Source of the DNA: Nitrospirota bacterium
GTDB lineage: Bacteria > Nitrospirota_A > Leptospirillia > Leptospirillales > Leptospirillaceae
Direction of reading: 5' to 3'
Assembly (NCBI GenBank): GCA_027335985.1
Contig: DAHWGX010000043.1
Span: forward strand, 1 to 19,555
DNA: 19,555 bases
Notes under the pieces: generated by a model
What the model was told of the DNA's origin: nothing
Databases searched by the model: none
What the model saw: only the letters and a program-made list of their open reading frames with translations
Translations under genes and position numbers: made by a program
Shown here: in pieces, positions 1 through 5,326 of the stretch
Layout: each line of letters opens with the position of its first letter
How positions within the stretch are numbered: the stretch's first letter is position 1

Positions 1-1
1 A

Positions 2-121
2 ATTCAGAAAAACCTGTGGGGAGGATCGCTCTGGTCCCCCAGCTATTTTGCCGGAAGCTGTGGGGGAGCCCCCATCGATGTGATTCGCCAATACATCGAA
101 CAGCAGAAGACGCCACACTAA
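2..121 (+). CDS. tnpA: IS200/IS605 transposase TnpA, C-terminal fragment (5' end outside window)
   Basis: Reading from base 2 to the TAA at 119-121 gives 39 residues that contain LWGGSLWSPSYFAGSCGG and then APIDVIRQYIEQQ. This is the characteristic C-terminal end of the small (about 130-150 aa) HUH/Y1 single-strand transposases of IS200/IS605. The Gly-rich stretch and the last helix, which carries the catalytic Tyr region in this family, are at least partly visible; the HUH motif would lie upstream of the window. The protein would cut and rejoin single-stranded element ends at subterminal hairpins, and such hairpins follow directly at 134-181. Whether the missing N-terminal part is intact cannot be judged here. 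Confidence 0.85.
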   Translation: MQKNLWGGSLWSPSYFAGSCGGAPIDVIRQYIEQQKTPH

Positions 122-133
122 AAGCCACTACAG

Positions 134-190
134 GGACGGCCCTGCCGTCCGCGCTATCCTTCCCCGCCGTGAACGGCGAGGTTTGCCGCG
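134..190 (+). repeat. Tandem terminal hairpins after tnpA (IS right-end type)
   Basis: Two hairpins follow the tnpA stop. The first is a perfect 7-bp stem, GGACGGC (134-140) with GCCGTCC (144-150), and a 3-nt loop. The second has CGCCG (165-169), loop TGAA, and CGGCG (174-178), flanked by CCC and AGG. A GC-rich hairpin followed by GGTTTGCCGCG is the kind of subterminal structure that Y1 transposases recognise. The 162-190 segment recurs in inverted orientation at 383-413. Confidence 0.65.
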
Positions 191-302
191 CGCTTGGATC
201 AAAACCTTGCCAGGAGAGAAAAAAAGTCCTCAGTACAGGGAAGCGCGATTGACGACAACGAAAAATGAAGGACCATTCCTCCAACGGTGTTGCAATCGCC
301 TA

Positions 303-342
303 AAAAATAAGGAACTCCTATGGGAATGAGTCCTTTTCTTTG
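303..342. terminator. Probable bidirectional rho-independent terminator
   Basis: AAGGAACTC (309-317) pairs with GAGTCCTT (328-335) with one bulged A. On the plus strand it is followed by TTTTCTTTGTC; on the minus strand the opposite side supplies a T-rich run (complement of the A-run at 302-307). It sits between tnpA and tnpB and could insulate the two. Confidence 0.55.
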
Positions 343-382
343 TCTTCCATAAGGACAATTTGAACCACATTTTATCGGAAAA

Positions 383-413
383 ACGCCGTAAACCGTCGCC
401 GTTCAGGGCGGGG
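383..413 (-). repeat. Inverted copy of the 162-190 hairpin segment
   Basis: The reverse complement of 397-413 matches 162-178 at 16 of 17 positions (core CCTGAACGGCG against CGTGAACGGCG). The similarity continues into a GGTTT(A/G)C(G/C)GCG tail with one gap. It lies 34 bp upstream of tnpB and probably marks the left end of the tnpB-bearing element. Confidence 0.65.
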
Positions 414-446
414 ATATAAGGCGTGCCTTGCGGTAGTATGGAAACC

Positions 447-1357
447 ATGAAATCTCGTCAGACCTTCAAACTTCGCCTCGTTCCGACTCCTGAACAGGAA
501 AACCTCCTGTCCCGTGCCTGCGGGTGCGTCCGGTTCGTGTGGAACAAGGCTCTCGATCTTCAGACGAGACGGCTCGAAGCCGGGATTCCGGCTCTCTCCT
601 ACGGGGACAGGCCCAGGCGCCTGACCCTGTGGCGACTCCCTCCGCTATCCCGATCCTCTTCAGGTGAAGCTCGATCTTTCGACCCGGGATCCGGAGGGAA
701 GAAATCTCCTCCCCCGGATCTTTCTCCCCGAGGTCGGGGGTGGGTCTTGGCGTCGTCTCCCTCGCCACATTGTCGGACGGTACCCGGATCCATACGGCTC
801 CGGATCGCCTCCTCGCCATGAAACGGGCGGAAGAGAAGCTCGTCCGGGAGCAACGCAAGCTCTCCCGGAAAGACCGGAAGGGGAAGAAGAGCCACAATTT
901 CCGCAAGCAGAAGATCCGCGTGGCGAGAACCCACGAAGGGGTCGCGGACATGCGTCTGGATTTTCTTCACAAGGCCTCGAATTCGATCGGCGAAACCCAA
1001 GCCGTGGTCTATGTCGAGGATCTGACAATCCGGACCATGACCGGAAGCGCCCGGGGAACGGCAGAAAACCCCGGCCGGAACGTCCGGCAGAAGGCCGGAC
1101 TGAACCGCTCCATTCTGTCCCAGGGCTGTCCAGTGATGGGGGATCTTCCTCTCCCTGCTGGAAAACAAGCTTTCGAGACGGGGAGGATGCCTGGTTCGGC
1201 TCGATCTCCGGAACACAGGCCGGACCAGACCACCTTCCGGTGCGTCTCCTGTGGGCATGAAGATCATGCGGATTCGAACGCCGCGAAGAACATTCTCAGG
1301 GCCGGGCAGGCCCGCAGCGCCTGTTTGGAGGACTCCTCCTCCACGTTCGCCGCCTGA
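447..1357 (+). pseudogene. tnpB: Decayed tnpB (RuvC-like RNA-guided nuclease of IS200/IS605)
   Basis: TnpB-like sequence is spread over three frames. Frame 447-~632 gives the N-terminus (MKSRQTFKLRLVPTPEQ, then GCVRFVWNKALDL). Frame ~628-735 gives GDSLRYPDPLQ and RIFLPEVG. Frame ~740-1130 gives SLATLSDGT, the basic helical region and VVYVEDLTI. Frame ~1134-1215 gives LSLLENKLSRRGGCLVRLD. The frame then returns for RPDQTTFRCVSCGHEDHADS and NAAKNIL to the TGA at 1355-1357. The RuvC-II Glu (VVYVEDL) and RuvC-III Asp (HADSNAA) remain. The RuvC-I segment reads VGLGVVSLATLSDG, where the family has an Ile/Val-Asp before LG, so two codons including the catalytic Asp are gone. About 50 residues between the N-terminal domain and GDSLRYPD, and the first Cys pair of the zinc finger, are also missing. 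It cannot encode an active nuclease. Confidence 0.9.
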
Positions 1358-1470
1358 CCGTTCAGATGGCGAATCGATCCCCGTTTTCAGTCCGGGGAGT
1401 TGGCAGGAAGGAATCCCCTTCCTTTCCGCTTTCGCGGCGAGCGAAGCGAGAGGGAGGGGAGGATGTCAAC
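1358..1470 (+). ncRNA. Right end of the tnpB element, possible omega/reRNA scaffold remnant
   Basis: A long hairpin lies just inside the end. TCCCCTTCCTTT (1414-1425), CGCTT (1427-1431) and CGC (1433-1435) pair with GCG (1441-1443), AAGCG (1444-1448) and AGAGGGAGGGGA (1449-1460). That is 20 base pairs including two G-U, with single-base bulges at 1426 and 1432 and a GGCGA loop. GGATGTCAAC follows at 1461-1470. In this family the 3' part of tnpB and the right end are transcribed as the guide RNA, with the guide read from DNA flanking the end. Here that flank is the start of the lipoprotein gene. Transcription is not shown; the structure is. Confidence 0.45.
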
Positions 1471-1491
1471 ATTCTCCGGGAGTCGTCCCTT

Positions 1492-2151
1492 ATGCTCAGG
1501 ATCCGCCTTTTTCTCCTTTCGGCCCTTCTCCTGTTCGGCTCCTGCGCTTTCTATTCCTCATCGGGGTCAGACAACCGGCAGGGGAACTACCTGATCAACA
1601 CCCGCTCCCTTCCGAACTTCGTCAAGACCATTCCCGTCCCGAGTGACCCCCGGGACCTTGTCCTCGTCAAGAAGGTCCGCCTGGAGACAAAACACCGTCT
1701 CTCCCCCATGGATTTCATTTACCAGTCAAAACCCCGACCCTACCATGGGCGTCTGTACCTGATGGACTTCCGCCGCCGCCGCATTTATTCGGAGGAAACC
1801 CCCGAGCGTCCCTACCGGTGGATCCGCCCAGTCGGAGGCCGTCCCTACCGTTATCTCTATACCGGCAAGTTCGTCGCCCTCAAAAAGGACTGGCAGGCCG
1901 AACAGGAGTGGGAGGCGCACCAGGCCATTAAAAAGGAAAAGAAGAAGGCGAGGGAGAGCGCCCGAGGACACATCGTTCCCCTCCCTCCCTCGCTGTCGCA
2001 AGGTCCCCTTGGAGGCTCCGTGATCCAGCAGGACGAAAACTCCATGACGGAGATGCTCCCCTCGGGTGCCTACGTCTTCCATCCGAAGAGTGAGCTCGAG
2101 GCCGCCGGCTATCATTATTCCAAGTCCAATGGGTGGAAGCGCTCTCCCTGA
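1492..2151 (+). CDS. Putative lipoprotein, function unknown
   Basis: The product has 219 residues. The ATG at 1492 is chosen because GGGAG (1478-1482) sits 9 nt upstream and the protein then opens with a lipoprotein-type signal, MLRIRLFLLSALLLFGSC. Cys18 would be the lipidated residue; Phe at -3 is unusual for a lipobox. Longer in-frame starts would overlap tnpB and the IS end and are rejected. The mature part is basic and rich in Tyr, Pro and Arg (for example RPYHGRLYLMDFRRRR, residues about 80-95). A Lys/Glu-rich helical stretch follows (about residues 135-160), then a C-terminal segment containing GAYVFHPKSELEAAGYHY. I recognise no domain. The IS end lies only about 20 bp upstream of the start codon, so the native promoter may have been displaced. 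Confidence 0.8.
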   Translation: MLRIRLFLLSALLLFGSCAFYSSSGSDNRQGNYLINTRSLPNFVKTIPVPSDPRDLVLVKKVRLETKHRLSPMDFIYQSKPRPYHGRLYLMDFRRRRIYSEETPERPYRWIRPVGGRPYRYLYTGKFVALKKDWQAEQEWEAHQAIKKEKKKARESARGHIVPLPPSLSQGPLGGSVIQQDENSMTEMLPSGAYVFHPKSELEAAGYHYSKSNGWKRSP

Positions 2152-2162
2152 CGCAGTCCTTC

Positions 2163-2186
2163 GGGAAGGCTTTCTCCGGCCTTCCC
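2163..2186 (+). other. Stem-loop after the lipoprotein gene
   Basis: GGGAAGGC (2163-2170) pairs perfectly with GCCTTCCC (2179-2186) across an 8-nt loop, 11 bp past the stop. There is no T-run after it, so it is at best a weak terminator or a 3'-end stabilising hairpin. Confidence 0.4.
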
Positions 2187-2215
2187 TCATCGTCCTCTCC
2201 CGTGACCAACTTGTA

Positions 2216-2257
2216 ACAGGATCTTTAACAGGGTGTCACCCCCTCGAGGGATCCTGT
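2216..2257. promoter_or_regulatory. Nested inverted repeat, possible operator
   Basis: ACAGGATC (2216-2223) and GATCCTGT (2250-2257) are perfect 8-bp inverted arms. Between them lies GGGTG-T-CACCC, a second small dyad. The motif AACAGG occurs twice, 11 bp apart (2215-2220 and 2226-2231). It lies 50-90 bp upstream of the next start codon, where an operator could sit; no T-run makes it a terminator. Confidence 0.3.
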
Positions 2258-2307
2258 GGCAAGAATGAATCATTCGGGCAGCCCGCTCTTCCATACCGGA
2301 GAATCCC

Positions 2308-2634
2308 ATGGACCAAGAAAGAACCCAGGACGATGTCGCGCGTCTTCTTATGGAACGTTTTGACCCGCAATGGTTTTTCTGGTCAAAGCTCGCCGGTGGG
2401 ATCCGAATGGTCGAAGAAAAAGAGTGCCATCAGAAGAAAGGTTCCCGGGATCTTTCCCCCTGGATTTCCGCGATCCGCCAAAGGATCGTCCCCGGCGTCT
2501 CACGCTATCAGTCGGGAAGCATTCCCGTGAACATTGCACGCATAACCCCTGTCGTTAAGGATTCTCTCCCAAAAAGACAAGATATGGGACGGAGACCTCG
2601 GTCACCTTCGGGCCTGTTTGCCGAAACATGGTAA
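2308..2634 (+). CDS. Short hypothetical protein
   Basis: This is a 108-residue ORF with ATG at 2308 and a GGAGA (2298-2302) 5 nt upstream. The first half looks protein-like, with a predicted amphipathic helix (DDVARLLMERF) followed by PQWFFWSKLAGGIRMVEE. The C-terminal 25 residues are basic and low in complexity. No family is recognised and no signal peptide or membrane segment is visible. It stands alone between the lipoprotein and peroxiredoxin genes. The weak codon signature near the end leaves open that it is shorter or spurious. Confidence 0.45.
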   Translation: MDQERTQDDVARLLMERFDPQWFFWSKLAGGIRMVEEKECHQKKGSRDLSPWISAIRQRIVPGVSRYQSGSIPVNIARITPVVKDSLPKRQDMGRRPRSPSGLFAETW

Positions 2635-2688
2635 AATGAAGTGGGATTGGCAGGAATTCCGAGGGAATTTTCAGCCCCCCTCATTTCC

Positions 2689-2716
2689 TGCGACCGCTTC
2701 GTGGCAAATGCGACCG
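2689..2716. promoter_or_regulatory. Direct octamer repeats upstream of the peroxiredoxin promoter
   Basis: TGCGACCG occurs at 2689-2696 and again at 2709-2716, 20 bp start to start (about two helical turns). This is about 80-110 bp upstream of the -35 element. A third copy is at 4356-4363 upstream of the outer-membrane barrel gene. The spacing and placement suggest a bound regulator, but none is identified. Confidence 0.35.
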
Positions 2717-2796
2717 AGCCCTCCCGGACGGAAAGTACATCCCTATCTTTATCTTTCGGCCCTGATTTTCTGATCCCGCAATTCCCGTGGATGGAG

Positions 2797-2825
2797 TCGA
2801 CTCCGGTTCAGAGCTGTCGTATAAT
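2797..2825 (+). promoter_or_regulatory. Sigma-70 promoter of the peroxiredoxin gene
   Basis: A perfect TATAAT (2820-2825) lies 17 nt downstream of TCGACT (2797-2802, 4 of 6 match to TTGACA). Transcription would start near 2832 and give a leader of about 108 nt. Confidence 0.65.
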
Positions 2826-2939
2826 GGACCAGCGCGTCCGAATCGAAAATGTCCGGCACGCGAAATTCTTCTGGTTTGCGCCGGCACCCTAGACCACCAC
2901 CCAAACGATCAATCACTGATCTTCGGAGGAACCATACCT

Positions 2940-3542
2940 ATGTCCGTCCTCGTTGGAAAGCCTGCTCCAGATTTCACCGCCACCGCCGTCATGGGGGACA
3001 ACTCCTTCAACGACAAGTTCACACTGTCGGAAGTCCTGAAGGGAAAATATGGCGTCCTGTTTTTCTACCCACTTGATTTCACCTTCGTCTGCCCTTCTGA
3101 AATCCTCGCCTTCGAACACCGGCTGAAGGAGTTCCACTCCCGCAACGTCGAGGTGATATCCGTCAGCATCGACTCGCATTTCACCCATCTTGCCTGGAAA
3201 AACACCTCAGTGGACAAAGGCGGCCTCGGCCATGTGAGCTTTCCCATGGTGGCCGACCTGACCAAGAGCATCAGCCGGGACTACGATGTCCTTCTCGGAG
3301 AGAAACTGGCCCTCCGCGGCTCATTCCTGATCGACAAGAACCGCATCGTTCGCCATCAGGTGGTCAACGATCTTCCCCTCGGGCGTAACGTGGACGAGAT
3401 GCTCCGGATGGTCGACGCACTCCAATACACCGAGCAGCACGGAGAAGTCTGTCCGGCCGGGTGGCAGAAAGGCAAGCCCGCCATGAAGGCCTCCCCAGCC
3501 GGCGTGGCCGACTATCTTGCACACCACGCGAAGGAGCTCTAA
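2940..3542 (+). CDS. Typical 2-Cys peroxiredoxin (AhpC/Prx1 type)
   Basis: The product has 200 residues, the usual length for the family. It reduces hydrogen peroxide, organic peroxides and peroxynitrite in the cytoplasm using a thiol reductant. The peroxidatic Cys51 lies in PLDFTFVCPSE, which carries the P(44)xxxT(48)xxC signature. Arg126 in the LALRGSFLID strand is the conserved active-site Arg, and the resolving Cys171 is in GEVCPAGW near the C-terminus. ATG 2940 is preceded by GGAGGA (2925-2930), 9 nt away; longer in-frame starts would read through the promoter. The gene is monocistronic, with its own -10/-35 and a strong terminator. No ahpF-like reductase is adjacent, so the electron donor (probably a thioredoxin system) is encoded elsewhere. 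It fits an aerobic, oxidatively stressed lifestyle. Confidence 0.95.
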   Translation: MSVLVGKPAPDFTATAVMGDNSFNDKFTLSEVLKGKYGVLFFYPLDFTFVCPSEILAFEHRLKEFHSRNVEVISVSIDSHFTHLAWKNTSVDKGGLGHVSFPMVADLTKSISRDYDVLLGEKLALRGSFLIDKNRIVRHQVVNDLPLGRNVDEMLRMVDALQYTEQHGEVCPAGWQKGKPAMKASPAGVADYLAHHAKEL

Positions 3543-3575
3543 CTTCAGTTAATCCTTGCCGTTCGGAATGCTCCG

Positions 3576-3610
3576 GGTCCCCCTGCACGTTGCGGGGGGG
3601 CCTTTTTTTT
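3576..3610 (+). terminator. Rho-independent terminator of the peroxiredoxin gene
   Basis: A 12-bp stem (3576-3587 with 3591-3602, two G-U pairs, CGT loop) is followed by eight T residues (3603-3610). It lies 34 bp after the stop codon. A TTGACA hexamer begins in the T-run (3609-3614) and might serve as a -35 for the next gene, but no good -10 follows at 16-18 nt. Confidence 0.93.
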
Positions 3611-3663
3611 GACACCTCCGAACCCGGCCATCCACCTTAACCCTGATTGTGTAGGAAAGATTC

Positions 3664-4338
3664 GTGATCCGATCGGTTCTGTTCGACTTCAATGGCGTCA
3701 TTCTCGACGACGAAACCGTCCACCGGGATCTTTTCGCCCAGGTCCTCGCCCCCCATGGGGTCCCCCTGTCTTCCGAAGACTATGACGCCCTCTATCTCGG
3801 CATGGACGACCGGGGATGTCTTTCGACAGCATGGGAAGCGGCAAAAAAAACTCCCGTCCCAGAGTCTACCCTCCGGGACCTGATTGAAGCCAAGTCCCGT
3901 CTTTACGAGATTCGGATGGCGGAAGGACTTCCTCTTTACGAGGGGGTCCAATCCCTGATCCGGGAGCTGGCCGGACGTGTTCCCCTCGGGATCGTATCCG
4001 GGGCTCTTCGGCCCGAAATCCTCCATGCCCTCGAGAAAAACGGCCTGAAAAACTTCTTCGCCTTTGTCGTAAGCGCAGAGGACACGCACCATGGAAAGCC
4101 CGATCCGGAAGGGTATCTGAAGGCCTATCGCCTTCTTCTCGATCGCGGGCTCCACGCGGGGGGGCCACACGAGATCGCCGTCATCGAGGATTCGGTGCAG
4201 GGAATCGCCGCCGCCCGGGAGGCGGGAATGAAGACGGTGGGCGTTGGCCACACCTATCCGCTGTCGCAGCTTCTTGATGCGGACCGCGCAGTTTCCCATA
4301 TCCGCCTTCTGACGGCAGAAAGTGTCCTTTCACTGTGA
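3664..4338 (+). CDS. HAD-superfamily hydrolase (phosphoglucomutase/phosphatase-like, subfamily IA)
   Basis: The product has 224 residues, with a GTG start preceded by AGGAAAG (about 6 nt). It has the four HAD motifs: I, LFDFNGVILDD with nucleophile Asp8; II, GIVSGA with Ser112; III, GKPDP with Lys145; and IV, VIEDS with Glu175 and Asp176 for Mg2+. The helical cap between motifs I and II (about residues 15-85) fits beta-phosphoglucomutase or sugar-phosphate phosphatases of class IA. Position +2 after the nucleophile, normally the general acid/base Asp, is Asn10. Some HAD families do carry DxN, but it may mean altered or slow catalysis. No signal peptide is present, so it is cytoplasmic. The substrate is not predictable and the neighbours give no metabolic clue. 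Confidence 0.9.
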   Translation: MIRSVLFDFNGVILDDETVHRDLFAQVLAPHGVPLSSEDYDALYLGMDDRGCLSTAWEAAKKTPVPESTLRDLIEAKSRLYEIRMAEGLPLYEGVQSLIRELAGRVPLGIVSGALRPEILHALEKNGLKNFFAFVVSAEDTHHGKPDPEGYLKAYRLLLDRGLHAGGPHEIAVIEDSVQGIAAAREAGMKTVGVGHTYPLSQLLDADRAVSHIRLLTAESVLSL

Positions 4339-4349
4339 CTGCCGTCACA
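4334..4349. promoter_or_regulatory. Perfect CRP/FNR-superfamily-type site
   Basis: TGTGA-N6-TCACA is seen exactly (TGTGA 4334-4338, TCACA 4345-4349), the E. coli CRP consensus half-sites with correct spacing. It overlaps the HAD stop codon. Its centre (4341.5) is about 62-64 bp upstream of the start site expected from the -10 at 4393-4398, close to the class I activator position. It could instead be a small RNA hairpin (TGTGAC, TGCC loop, GTCACA), but no T-run follows. Confidence 0.5.
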
Positions 4350-4392
4350 ATTTCCTGCGACCGGGATCATAACCTTCCGGGACGACCCCTGA

Positions 4393-4398
4393 TAGAAT
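4393..4398 (+). promoter_or_regulatory. Probable -10 of the outer-membrane barrel gene
   Basis: TAGAAT matches TATAAT at 5 of 6. At the 17-nt position upstream the hexamer is TAACCT, a poor -35, as expected for an activator-dependent promoter. Transcription would start near 4405 and give a leader of about 68 nt. Confidence 0.45.
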
Positions 4399-4472
4399 AA
4401 TCAAGAATTGCAAATGCCGGGGCCATGAGGCTCCATGATAACCAACACATTGATAGTCGAGGTCATCCTCCC

Positions 4473-5117
4473 ATGAAAACGTCAGTCGGAAAAAAACTTT
4501 TTGCGTCCCTTCTGCTTTCTTTTGCCGTGATCGCCACTCCCCTGACTCTCAACCCGGCTCTTGCCGATGAGGCAGCGGCCGGCAATATCGATTCTCCGGC
4601 AACCTCCCAGTCGTCCTCAGGAGGGACCTATGACAACGTCCACCATTTCGGCGTGGGACTCGCATGGGCTCCCATGGACATGGTCCAGCAGAACGGAAGC
4701 GATGTCTTCAGCAATGTCGGCTTTGTGGATGCCCGGTACTGGTTCAACGACCGCTTCGGCCTCGATGGAGGCATCGGCCTGGGGCTTCCGCAGATCTCTC
4801 CCCAATCGAGCCTCCTTGCCACACTGAACATCGAGCCGATGCTGGCGCTCATCACCCGGCGGCATTCTCTACTCTATGCCAACCTCGATCTCATTCCCGC
4901 CCTCAATACCGGTGCCGGACTTCCCTCCGCCGTCAGTCTCTCCGCCGGGATCGGAATCGAGACCGAGATCGCGGACATTCCACGGCTCTCCTGGTTTGCC
5001 CAATGGAACCCCCTGTCCATCAACTGGAACCTTCCCAATGGAGGACCTTCTGCCACAGGCTTCACCTTTCTGGGATCTCTCATGAACGTGATGGTCGGAT
5101 TCCATTACTATCTCTAA
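4473..5117 (+). CDS. Small outer-membrane beta-barrel protein
   Basis: The product has 214 residues. The ATG at 4473 has GAGG at 4459-4462 and starts a clear signal peptide: Lys-rich N-region, hydrophobic core FASLLLSFAVIATPL, and cleavage after NPALA (about residue 32). A Ser/Thr/Gly-rich linker follows. The rest alternates polar and hydrophobic residues with many Gly and aromatic residues (for example HFGVGLAWAP, ARYWFNDRFGLDGGIGLG) and ends in VGFHYYL, an amphipathic last strand. Its size fits an 8-stranded OmpA/OmpW-like barrel, but no specific family is recognised. The longer in-frame start at 4425 is rejected because it lacks a signal-peptide opening. The CRP-type site upstream suggests regulation by a cAMP- or redox-type factor. 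It is possibly a structural or small-solute porin. Confidence 0.75.
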   Translation: MKTSVGKKLFASLLLSFAVIATPLTLNPALADEAAAGNIDSPATSQSSSGGTYDNVHHFGVGLAWAPMDMVQQNGSDVFSNVGFVDARYWFNDRFGLDGGIGLGLPQISPQSSLLATLNIEPMLALITRRHSLLYANLDLIPALNTGAGLPSAVSLSAGIGIETEIADIPRLSWFAQWNPLSINWNLPNGGPSATGFTFLGSLMNVMVGFHYYL

Positions 5118-5253
5118 AGGCTTTTTCCGATGAGGGAGCAGCAGGACATTTTTGTCACCCTGTATGGACATTCGTGTCTTGATTTCGGACAAAAAATTGC
5201 CATATCAATAGCTTTCATTCATCAAGTTGTCATGGATAAAAAATACTTCAAAT

Positions 5254-5269
5254 TGGCACATTGATTGCA
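5254..5269 (+). promoter_or_regulatory. Sigma-54 (RpoN) -24/-12 promoter
   Basis: TGGCAC (5254-5259), five bases, then TTGCA (5265-5269) matches the consensus TGGCAC-N5-TTGCW with the invariant GG and GC exactly 10 bp apart. Transcription would start near 5280, 47 bp upstream of the ATG at 5327. A TATAAT overlaps at 5271-5276 but has no -35 at 16-18 nt. The upstream AT-rich 130 bp could hold an enhancer site, for example the inverted pair TTTTTGTC (5149-5156) and GACAAAAA (5188-5195). Confidence 0.72.
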
Positions 5270-5326
5270 TTATAATGAATCAGGAATCATGAAAATCGGA
5301 ATTCAAATTGTTCAGGGTGGATAAAA

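Larger units (their letters stand above)
1..1469 (+). mobile_element. Degenerate IS200/IS605-family insertion sequence(s)
   Basis: This segment carries the C-terminus of a Y1 transposase (TnpA), hairpins typical of IS200/IS605 ends, a decayed tnpB on the same strand and a right-end hairpin followed by GGATGTCAAC, a common way for tnpB-carrying elements of this family to end. The left part lies outside the window. The 325-bp gap between tnpA and tnpB contains a bidirectional terminator and two oppositely oriented hairpin arms. It may therefore be two abutting elements (an IS200-like unit ending near 190 and a tnpB unit starting near 383) rather than one. The right boundary near 1469 is inferred from the hairpin and the end motif. 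No autonomous activity is expected because tnpB is broken. Confidence 0.8.

Noticed and set aside
466..1267. Long minus-strand ORFs (up to 222 codons) opposite tnpB
   Set aside because: They are Arg/Pro/Ser-rich shadows; the plus strand carries recognisable TnpB motifs over the same span.
1366..1491. N-terminal extension of the lipoprotein ORF back to 1366
   Set aside because: It overlaps the IS right-end hairpin, and the Cys-containing signal sequence begins exactly at the ATG at 1492 with a ribosome site.
3609..3614. Perfect TTGACA as promoter of the HAD gene
   Set aside because: It starts inside the terminator T-run and no acceptable -10 is present at 16-18 nt (CCACCT or CACCTT); not listed as a promoter.
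5271..5276. TATAAT as a sigma-70 -10 for the secreted protein at 5327
   Set aside because: No -35 hexamer at 16-18 nt; TTGGCA lies only 12 nt upstream and is better explained as part of the -24 element.
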